Notes under the pieces: model-generated
Database searches by the model: none
Told to the model about the DNA's origin: nothing
The model's input: the letters and a program-made list of their open reading frames with translations, nothing else
In this document: positions 55,693 to 64,000 of the stretch, piece by piece
How positions within the stretch are numbered: the first letter of the stretch is position 1
How the letters are laid out: each line of letters starts with the position of its first letter
Assembly: GCF_028745515.1 (NCBI RefSeq)
Contig: NZ_JAQZSG010000006.1
Coordinates: 1 to 64,000 of the forward strand
Direction of reading: 5' to 3'
Length of the DNA: 64,000 nt
From: Paenibacillus thermotolerans
Lineage (GTDB): Bacteria > Bacillota > Bacilli > Paenibacillales > YIM-B00363
Translations under genes and position numbers: made by a program

Positions 55693-57821
55693 AAACGAAG
55701 ATTGTACGCTCGATTGTTTATGTGCTGCTGACGCTCGGCCTGCTGCTTCCGAACGCCGCTTCCGCGGACACCGGAACGTTCGCCGTTCCCCAAGAGGTCA
55801 GGGTGGCGCTGTTTATCGTAACCGATAAATATTCCGCGCCGGCCGCCGCGGCAACCTTGTCATCCGACGGAGGATTGCGTCTAAACCGGCTGCTGCCGGA
55901 CGGAAGCTCCGCTCCTTGGCTCGAGACGGCGGGATCCGGCGAAACGAGGCTTTCTGCGATCGGCTTTCGCTTGTTGCTGCTGGAAACAAGCGATGCGGCG
56001 AAGGCCGCCGCGGTCCAGAAGGAGCTTCAGAACGCCAAACAGCAAGCTTCGATATTTGAATATACGGTAAAAGGGAAGCCGATTTATCGCGTCTATGCGG
56101 GCCCGTACGGCACTCTTGCGCAGGCGGAGGCGGCGCGCACCGCTCTCGCAGGCAACAGCGCCTTGGGAGCGCAAGCCTCAGCGAGCGGATGGAAGCTGAC
56201 CGGGCCGCTCTATGCCGCCGCGTCCGCTCATGCGGCGGAGGCGGACGCCGTAAAGGCCGCTTCAGCGCTGCTGGACGCAGGGGTGTTTGCGGAGGTCGCG
56301 CTTGGAATCGATGAAGCGGGGAACAAAAAGTATTATGTATGGATCGGCGAGGCTGCCTCCGATGCGCAGCTGCAGCAGGCGGTCAGCCAAGCGGTTCAGA
56401 AGGCTCCCGGCATCGCGCCGGCGGCGGTGGACCCGGCGGCGCCGCACCTTATCCGCAGAACGGACCGTACCGGCGCTTCAGGCTTAGGGGCGGCAACAGC
56501 TCACTATATCATTGCGGGCGAAGGGCACAAAGTGATCGCTGAGCCGCTCCAAGCGACCGCCGGCATCCGCGTGAAGGAAAAGTCGAATCAGGCGTACCGC
56601 GGCGTCATAGAGCTGTCGAAATACAACAATGCGCTAGCCGTTGTCAATCAGCTGCCGATCGAGTCATACGTCGCTTCCGTGGTCGGCTCCGAGCTGGACG
56701 CCGCCTGGCCGGTAGAGGTGCTGAAGGCGCAGGCTGTCGCTGCCCGTACTTACGTCGTGAAGCAAGGCTTGAAGTACGGCATCGCGAACGTCGCCGACGG
56801 AACGGCGGACCAAGCGTACAAGGGCATCGAAAGGGAATTCCCCGTTGCTCAGGACGCCGCTCGGGCGACGGCGGGCGAGGTGCTCGTTGCGCCCAGCGGG
56901 AAGCTGCTCGATGCGTTCTATCATAGCAATGCGGGCAATATGACCGCCGATCCGATGGAAGTATGGGGCATGAGCGTTGAGGGCATGTCGTCCGTTGCCA
57001 GCCTCGACAACCGCGCCGAGCGCGGAAGGCTGCTATGGTATCGCATTGTGTTCGGAGGCTCGAAGATCGGCTACGTCCGGTCCGACTACATTCGGCTTAC
57101 CGGGGAGACGAACGGCGCAGGGCTGCCCCTCGGGACGGCGACGGAGAGCGGCGTGAACGTAAGGCCGGCGCCTTACGTTAATAATGAGACGAACGGTCCG
57201 GTAGGCACCTTAAGCGCCTCCGAGAAGGTGACCGTCATCGGGCGGGACATGGAATCCACCGCTTATCAATGGATTCGCGGGCCGATTTCCGCCGATCAGC
57301 TGCTGCGCTTGATGAAAGCGAGCGGTCTCGGATCAACCGTCATTTCCGGCATGGCAAGCTTGCGGGAGCTGGAGATTACCGGCAGAGGAAGCACGACAGG
57401 CAGAGTGACCGCCATGACCGCCAACGATACGCTTATACCGGTTCAACGGCCGGAAAATTATCGAACGCTCCTGAATATGCCAAGCACAAGGTTCGAGGTG
57501 GAGGAAACGTCCAAGGTAACCGTGCTGGGGGCAGGCGGCAAGCTAACGTCACTCCCGAGCCCGAACGGCGAAGCGGCGGTTACCGTGATCGGAGCCGGAG
57601 GGCGCAAGAACACGGTAAATACGGACGGGTATTTGATTACAACCGGCGACGGTACCGCCAGATATGCTACGACTTCGCCTTTTTTCCGTTTTATCGGCTT
57701 CGGCTACGGGCACGGAGTGGGAATGTCGCAGTGGGGAGCGTTCGGACTTGCCGACCTCGGGTATGACTATAGGAAAATTCTGCAATACTACTACAAAGAC
57801 GCGGCTCTTGTGAAAGGTTGA
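55689..57821 (+). CDS. SpoIID/LytB-domain protein with SPOR-like region
   Basis: 710 residues with a signal peptide (about 1-26). Residues 40-230 hold SPOR-like repeats ([39 protein letters not shown]). The SpoIID/LytB lytic transglycosylase-type domain follows from about 285, with [32 protein letters not shown] and the terminal [19 protein letters not shown]. Between these lies an insert of about 150 residues resembling an SH3-type module ([19 protein letters not shown]). In Bacillus SpoIID thins septal wall during engulfment. The start overlaps ruvB. Because it is not in the usual spoIID position, a paralogue is more likely. Confidence 0.85.
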   Translation: MKTKIVRSIVYVLLTLGLLLPNAASADTGTFAVPQEVRVALFIVTDKYSAPAAAATLSSDGGLRLNRLLPDGSSAPWLETAGSGETRLSAIGFRLLLLETSDAAKAAAVQKELQNAKQQASIFEYTVKGKPIYRVYAGPYGTLAQAEAARTALAGNSALGAQASASGWKLTGPLYAAASAHAAEADAVKAASALLDAGVFAEVALGIDEAGNKKYYVWIGEAASDAQLQQAVSQAVQKAPGIAPAAVDPAAPHLIRRTDRTGASGLGAATAHYIIAGEGHKVIAEPLQATAGIRVKEKSNQAYRGVIELSKYNNALAVVNQLPIESYVASVVGSELDAAWPVEVLKAQAVAARTYVVKQGLKYGIANVADGTADQAYKGIEREFPVAQDAARATAGEVLVAPSGKLLDAFYHSNAGNMTADPMEVWGMSVEGMSSVASLDNRAERGRLLWYRIVFGGSKIGYVRSDYIRLTGETNGAGLPLGTATESGVNVRPAPYVNNETNGPVGTLSASEKVTVIGRDMESTAYQWIRGPISADQLLRLMKASGLGSTVISGMASLRELEITGRGSTTGRVTAMTANDTLIPVQRPENYRTLLNMPSTRFEVEETSKVTVLGAGGKLTSLPSPNGEAAVTVIGAGGRKNTVNTDGYLITTGDGTARYATTSPFFRFIGFGYGHGVGMSQWGAFGLADLGYDYRKILQYYYKDAALVKG

Positions 57822-57825
57822 GCAC

Positions 57826-60025
<2,200 letters not shown>

Positions 60026-60060
60026 TCCATTACGTTCATTATGACTCAAGGAGGAATACG

Positions 60061-60396
60061 ATGGTTTTCATGGGTGGCGCCGCACTGCTCGCGGCAAATA
60101 ACGCTGGCGGAGGACAGTCGACATTAAGCTTGCTGCTTCCGTTCGTATTAATGATCGTCATTTTTTATTTTCTTCTGATTCGTCCGCAGCAGAAGCGCCA
60201 GAAAGCGCGAAACCAGCTTCTGTCCAACCTGAAGAAGGGCGATAAGGTAGTTACGGTGGGCGGCATGCACGGCAAAATCGTGGAGATGACGGACGACACC
60301 GTGGTGCTGCTTGTTAACGACTCGACCCGCCTTACGTTCAATCGCTCGGCGATCGACAATGTAGTTTCCAGCACGACTGCGGAAGAAAAGAAATAA
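60061..60396 (+). CDS. yajC: preprotein translocase subunit YajC
   Basis: Small accessory membrane protein of the Sec machinery. One membrane helix at about residues 22-42 (LSLLLPFVLMIVIFYFLLI), then RPQQKRQKARNQLLSNLKKGDKVVTVGGMHGKI, the family signature. 111 residues. AAGGAGGAATACG before ATG 60061. It sits after tgt in many bacteria. Confidence 0.96.
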   Translation: MVFMGGAALLAANNAGGGQSTLSLLLPFVLMIVIFYFLLIRPQQKRQKARNQLLSNLKKGDKVVTVGGMHGKIVEMTDDTVVLLVNDSTRLTFNRSAIDNVVSSTTAEEKK

Positions 60397-60410
60397 ACCG
60401 AAAAATCAGA

Positions 60411-60454
60411 AGCGCCGTTCCACGGGATGATGTCCGTAGAACGGCGTTTTTTTT
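60411..60454 (+). terminator. terminator after yajC
   Basis: CGCCGTTC..ACGG pairs with CCGT..GAACGGCG, followed by eight T. It also separates yajC from the opposing gene. Confidence 0.92.
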
Positions 60455-60479
60455 GTTTGCGAATATTTCCCCGGCAATC

Positions 60480-60881
60480 TTACCTTCTTAGGTTTACGCC
60501 GATCATTCCGCCGAACGCCCCTGCGGCAAAGGATAATGCCAGCAGTATGAACGTGTAAAGCGTGAACGCCGCGTCATAGCTTAAAAACCCGATCAGGATG
60601 ATTACGATGCTGTACAATATGCCCATCATGCCTCCGGAATACCATCCCCGCTTCCCGGCCCGCTTTCCGGTTACCAGACCGCCGAATAAGAGCGAAATGC
60701 AGTGGATGATGTAGACGTACGTCGTCATGGACGCTTCCTTCATCCCGGTAAATTTCAAAAATAACGACATTACCAAGGTTGCGGCCGCCATCGTTACGAG
60801 GGAGTAAAGCAGTCCCGTAAACAGAGGAGAACCAGCTCGAACGCTCGTAGTCACGCCTCTCATCGGATTCATTTTTTCCAT
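60480..60881 (-). CDS. TIGR04086-family membrane protein (YrzE-like)
   Basis: 133 residues, four membrane helices, starting MEKMNPMRG and ending ALSFAAGAFGGMIGVNLRR. YrzE of B. subtilis, of the same family, lies at this place. The start may be 60881 or the ATG three codons later, judged by distance from CGGAGGTCG. Function unknown. It is on the minus strand, whereas the genes on both sides are on the plus strand. Confidence 0.85.
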   Translation of the reverse strand: MEKMNPMRGVTTSVRAGSPLFTGLLYSLVTMAAATLVMSLFLKFTGMKEASMTTYVYIIHCISLLFGGLVTGKRAGKRGWYSGGMMGILYSIVIILIGFLSYDAAFTLYTFILLALSFAAGAFGGMIGVNLRR

Positions 60882-61033
60882 CGACCTCCGTTACATGTTC
60901 ATTACTACACCTTATGGTCAAGCCGTAAAAAAAAGACCAAGCTGCCAAAACTTACGCGGCGGAATGTTGAATGGTCCGGATGTTGAGGAGCCAGAATACC
61001 AATGCGCCGGATGAATGCCAAGGGAGGTGCCGA

Positions 61034-61783
61034 ATGGAAGAAGTGTTGGGCCTAATTTGGCGTACTCTGCTCATCTACTTTTTGATCAATGTCGTGCTCC
61101 GTTTGATGGGGAAGCGGGAAATCGGCAAATTGTCCGTATTCGACATCGTCATTTCGATCATGATTGCCGAAATGGCGGTCATAGTCATCGAAGACCGACG
61201 GAGGCCGCTTTGGGAAGGCATTTTACCGATCGGGATGCTGGCGGCGACCCAAATTACGATCGCATATATTACGCTGAAAAGCAGGTTTCTTAGGGAGCTG
61301 TTTGAAGGAAAGCCCAGCATCATCATTACGAAGGGCAAGCTTCATCTAAAGGAAATGCGCCGGCAGCGCTACAGCCTGGACGATTTGCTGATGCAGCTGC
61401 GAGAAAAAAACATTCGCGATGTGGCCGACGTTGAATTTGCGGTGCTGGAGACATCGGGAAAGCTCTCGGTATTTACGAACGAATCCGGAAAAAACGAAAA
61501 CTGCGGTAAAAGCGACGAGGAGGCCGGCGGCCGTTCGAAGGAACCCGCCTCGAGAACGTTCCTCGACCACGAGGGAAAGCCCGTTACAATCCGCTACGAA
61601 GGCTTGCCGCTGCCGCTTATTATGGACGGCAAAGTCAACGAAGAGAGTTTAAGGAAAATCGGGAAGACGCGGTTTTGGCTGAAAAACGAATTGCAAAGCA
61701 GAGGGATCGGCGATATCAAATCCGTCTTTCTATGTACAGTGGATCATCGGGGGAAGCTGTTTATCGACAAGAAGGAGCGGTAA
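61034..61783 (+). CDS. DUF421 family membrane protein (YetF/YrbG-like)
   Basis: 249 residues. Two to three N-terminal membrane helices (IWRTLLIYFLINVVLRLMG; VFDIVISIMIAEMAVIV), then a soluble part with the conserved RYSLDDLLMQLREKNIRDVADVEFAVLETSGKLSV. The DUF421 family includes YrbG and YetF of Bacillus; the role is not established, though some have been linked to spore germination and membrane stability. ATG 61034 with AGGGAGGTG. Same place as yrbG in B. subtilis. Confidence 0.9.
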   Translation: MEEVLGLIWRTLLIYFLINVVLRLMGKREIGKLSVFDIVISIMIAEMAVIVIEDRRRPLWEGILPIGMLAATQITIAYITLKSRFLRELFEGKPSIIITKGKLHLKEMRRQRYSLDDLLMQLREKNIRDVADVEFAVLETSGKLSVFTNESGKNENCGKSDEEAGGRSKEPASRTFLDHEGKPVTIRYEGLPLPLIMDGKVNEESLRKIGKTRFWLKNELQSRGIGDIKSVFLCTVDHRGKLFIDKKER

Positions 61784-61823
61784 GCCGTAAACGACGCTTT
61801 TTTTGTGAGGTTTACGGCTTTTT
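61784..61823. terminator. bidirectional terminator overlapping the spoVB 3' end
   Basis: GCCGTAAAC pairs with GTTTACGGC around a 17-base loop, with T on the plus strand after it. The second arm overlaps the spoVB stop codon. Confidence 0.75.
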
Positions 61824-63374
61824 GCGCGGAAACGGCAAGCGGCCGAAGTCGTCTTTATCGATCAGCTTCAGTATCATCGTTAATGCAAGATAGAGCACAA
61901 TGCCCCCGATTCCCGCGGTTAAGAAGCGAAGCAGAGGAGAAGGGGTCCACTCGGTTACATATAGGTAATGGGCCGAAAAAGCGACTACGCAGGCCGCTCC
62001 GGCGGTTTTTACAATATCGAGCAGCGGAAAGCGGAATTTGATAAAGTTTACGATGCTATTCCAATGAAGCATCGTAACGAGGACGATATTCACATTGATG
62101 GCCGCGACGACGCCATAGATGCCGAATCGCTGCTGCGCGGCGAGCAGGAAAATCAAGGTCAGCTTGATGGCGGCGCCGTAAAACGTGTTGAGCAGCGCCG
62201 CGCCCGGGCGGTCCAGCGCCTGAAGCGCGGCCTGGAGCGGACTTTGGAAGTATAGAAAGACGGCGACGGGGGCCATCATTTTGAGCATGGCGCCGACCTC
62301 GGGCTCGTTGTACAAATAGTAGCAAATCGGCTCTGCGAGCACGTACATAAACACGGCAAAGGGAGCCCCTGTAACGAGGGCGAGGCGCAAGCTTTGGTGG
62401 AGCCGCTTATGAATCGTCCTCATATCTCCCCGCGCCGCCGCTTCCGATAAAGACGGAACGAGCGAAACCGAGAGCGCGTACGTCAATACACCCGGAAGCA
62501 GCAGTACGGGGATGACCATCCCCTGGAGCGTGCCGTATTGGGTTGTTGCGACGGCGGCTGCCACGCCGGCCGCGGCAAGCGCTTGAACCGTCATGACCGA
62601 CTCGAGAAAATAGGAGCCCGATCCGACGAGCCGGCTGCCGGTTACGGGCACGGCAATGCGCAGCAAGGAACGCAATAGCGAGGATGCCGGCCGAGCCGCA
62701 TCGTTCGACGGAGGTTCCTTCGATAGCAAGGCGTGGTAAGCACGGCGAGAACGCAAGTATTGAGAGACGATGACGGCGAGACCTCCGATTTCACCGACCG
62801 TTACGCCGAACATGGCGCCGGCTGCCGCAAATGGCAAGCCGTAAGGCAGCAGAAGGTATGAGAAAAGAAGCATGGCCGCAATTCGGACAATCGTTTCGAC
62901 CGTTTGGGACATGGCGGTGGGAGTCATGTTTTGTCTGCCTTGAAAATAACCGCGGAATACGGAAGAGATGCCGATGATCAGCAGCATGGGGGACATGGCG
63001 AGAATCGTGTAGTATACGCGGCCGTCATTAAGCAGCGTTCTAGATATCCAAGAAGCGCCGAACAGCAAAATACCGGTAAACAACAGACTGAGCAGCAGCG
63101 TGCACATCAAAGACAAATGAAGGATGCTTCGCACCTTCCGTTCATTGCGGTCGGATTCGGCGGCGGCGACCAGCTTCGCGACAGCAAGCGGAATGCCGCC
63201 CGTAATGCAAGTAAGCAATACGATCAGCAGCGGATATCCGAGCTGATATAAGCCGACGCCTTCCGCGCCGATGACCCGCGGAAGCGTGATGCGGGGCACA
63301 AAGCCGAGAATGCGGTTGATCAGTCCCGCCGCCAATAAAATCATAGTCCCTTTAATGAACGATTGTTTGCTCAT
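61812..63374 (-). CDS. spoVB: stage V sporulation protein B (MATE/Wzx-like flippase)
   Basis: 520 residues with about 12-14 membrane helices, of the polysaccharide flippase superfamily. N-terminus MSKQSFIKGTMILLAAGLINRILGFVPRITLPRVIGAEGVGLYQL is the family's hallmark. SpoVB is needed for cortex peptidoglycan in Bacillus, probably moving lipid II across the mother-cell membrane. GAGCGGCTATG region upstream provides a modest ribosome site. Its place beside yrbG and comN follows B. subtilis. Confidence 0.95.
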   Translation of the reverse strand: MSKQSFIKGTMILLAAGLINRILGFVPRITLPRVIGAEGVGLYQLGYPLLIVLLTCITGGIPLAVAKLVAAAESDRNERKVRSILHLSLMCTLLLSLLFTGILLFGASWISRTLLNDGRVYYTILAMSPMLLIIGISSVFRGYFQGRQNMTPTAMSQTVETIVRIAAMLLFSYLLLPYGLPFAAAGAMFGVTVGEIGGLAVIVSQYLRSRRAYHALLSKEPPSNDAARPASSLLRSLLRIAVPVTGSRLVGSGSYFLESVMTVQALAAAGVAAAVATTQYGTLQGMVIPVLLLPGVLTYALSVSLVPSLSEAAARGDMRTIHKRLHQSLRLALVTGAPFAVFMYVLAEPICYYLYNEPEVGAMLKMMAPVAVFLYFQSPLQAALQALDRPGAALLNTFYGAAIKLTLIFLLAAQQRFGIYGVVAAINVNIVLVTMLHWNSIVNFIKFRFPLLDIVKTAGAACVVAFSAHYLYVTEWTPSPLLRFLTAGIGGIVLYLALTMILKLIDKDDFGRLPFPRKKP

Positions 63375-63496
63375 AGCCGCTCCTTCGCATCATCCGTCCG
63401 ACGCCGAGAAGTCCCGATAGGGCTTATCTCAGGGGGAGGAAGTTGTCCGTCATCCTATGGTTATGAATCAAATGTCGCCAACATGCTTGTCTTTTG

Positions 63497-63505
63497 TGCT
63501 ACAAT
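63497..63505 (+). promoter_or_regulatory. candidate extended -10 promoter of comN
   Basis: TG-C-TACAAT about 40 bases before the start codon. Confidence 0.5.
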
Positions 63506-63543
63506 AAGAGAAGGAGCATGAACGTAATGGAGGGATTCGGCCG

Positions 63544-63834
63544 ATGTCCGAGCAGGAGCGGGAAGCCGGGGAAGTAAGACCCGAAGAAGACGGCCAGCAG
63601 CACGAGCTTCAAGATTCCGAGCTGAATGCCATGATCGAAGAGGTGTGCAACAGCAAAGCGGAAGAGTTTCATATGCTCGGGTACGATCGCGTATCCGGCA
63701 AAGACATATGGGATTGCGTGAGCAGCAAGTACAAGGAAACGCCGCCGATTCATAAAGTCGTGAACGATATATTGTCGCTGAAGCCGACCCAATTTATGAA
63801 TTGGATGACTTTGAGCGTATGGAAGATGAGCTGA
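63544..63834 (+). CDS. comN: post-transcriptional regulator ComN family protein
   Basis: 96 residues. The last part, VSGKDIWDCVSSKY and SLKPTQFMNWMTLSVWK, matches ComN (YrzD) of B. subtilis, which raises comE mRNA levels and interacts with DivIVA at poles. The first 25 residues are acidic and not shared. GGAGGG precedes ATG 63544. It is between spoVB and secD as in Bacillus. Target in this organism is unknown. Confidence 0.88.
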   Translation: MSEQEREAGEVRPEEDGQQHELQDSELNAMIEEVCNSKAEEFHMLGYDRVSGKDIWDCVSSKYKETPPIHKVVNDILSLKPTQFMNWMTLSVWKMS

Positions 63835-63842
63835 ACATAAGG

Positions 63843-63876
63843 AAAGGAACCGCCTGACGGCTGTTCCTTTTTTCTT
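63843..63876 (+). terminator. terminator after comN
   Basis: AAAGGAAC pairs with GTTCCTTT, with an inner CGCC/GGC, followed by T. Confidence 0.85.
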
Positions 63877-63903
63877 TGGCTGCAAATGTAAGGATTTACG
63901 TTT

Positions 63904-63931
63904 TTGACTCGATTTTACGAGGTGATATAAT
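63904..63931 (+). promoter_or_regulatory. sigma-A promoter of the gene at the window end
   Basis: TTGACT, a 16-base spacer, TATAAT preceded by TG-A. Confidence 0.75.
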
Positions 63932-63971
63932 AAGGCTATTGGACTTTAAGAAGGGAGCATGAATTGCTGCT

Positions 63972-64000
63972 ATGGACATGAAACGATTCGCGGCCTTTAT
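63972..64000 (+). CDS. secD: secD, first codons only (cut by the window end)
   Basis: ATG 63972 after AAGGGAGC reads MDMKRFAAF before the window ends. A basic start leading into hydrophobic residues suits the first helix of SecD, and secD follows comN in B. subtilis. Another ATG at 63959 in a different frame runs on top of the ribosome site. The call depends mostly on gene order. Confidence 0.55.

Overview
The window looks like one continuous piece of core chromosome from an endospore-forming, Gram-positive bacterium of the Paenibacillaceae (Paenibacillus, Cohnella or a relative). Supporting signs are the gene order, which closely follows the Bacillus subtilis lon-hem-valS-mre-min-spoIVF-obg-ruv-tgt-spoVB region; the sporulation genes spoVID, spoIVFA/FB, spo0B-like, safA, bofC, a SpoIID-domain protein and spoVB; an amidase with S-layer homology (SLH) domains; a RuvC resolvase, which B. 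subtilis lacks; a base composition that looks above 50% GC; and frequent GTG/TTG starts. I see no prophage, transposase, CRISPR array, rRNA or tRNA gene. Function calls rest on reading motifs and on family knowledge; no searches were run.

Layout. 0.1-4.9 kb: lonB, lonA and engB. 5.2-7.2 kb: an unrecognised conserved-looking gene, speD behind a strongly folded leader, and a membrane-anchored protein of unknown role. 7.4-19.5 kb: a near-complete heme and siroheme block (hemA, hemX, precorrin-2 dehydrogenase, hemC, a cobA-hemD fusion, hemB, hemE, hemH, hemY, a convergent Crp/Fnr regulator, hemL). 19.6-26.8 kb: spoVID, a 54-residue membrane protein on the minus strand, a T-box leader with valS, folC and murC. 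26.9-33.7 kb: a SpoIIB-like SPOR protein, an SLH amidase (minus), a DUF4321 protein, maf, radC, a 1-kb repeat-filled gap, then mreB. 33.8-45.4 kb: mreC, mreD, minC, minD, a RodA/FtsW-type SEDS gene, spoIVFA, spoIVFB, rng, rplU, prp, rpmA, spo0B-like, obg, pheB. 45.5-49.8 kb: hom, thrC, thrB, pheA. 49.9-53.1 kb: safA with a huge tandem repeat, and bofC. 53.5-64 kb: ruvC, ruvA, ruvB, a SpoIID-domain protein, queA, tgt, yajC, three membrane-protein genes including spoVB (minus), comN and the first codons of secD.

The genes fall into working groups: tetrapyrrole synthesis from glutamyl-tRNA to heme and to siroheme precursors; rod shape, septum placement and cell-wall synthesis; mother-cell sporulation control and coat/cortex assembly; aspartate-family and aromatic amino acid synthesis; Holliday junction processing; queuosine tRNA modification leading into the Sec accessory genes.

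The least ordinary features are not whole genes. They are a long, nearly continuous hairpin just upstream of speD; a 33-bp repeat in safA (29 uninterrupted units plus three degenerate ones, encoding a Met/Pro/His 11-mer); three families of intergenic palindromic repeats that begin TTA-A/G-C and end G-C/T-TAA, including a 138-bp element present twice 11 kb apart; and an unlisted 54-residue membrane protein. I did not find a clearly new multi-gene system.
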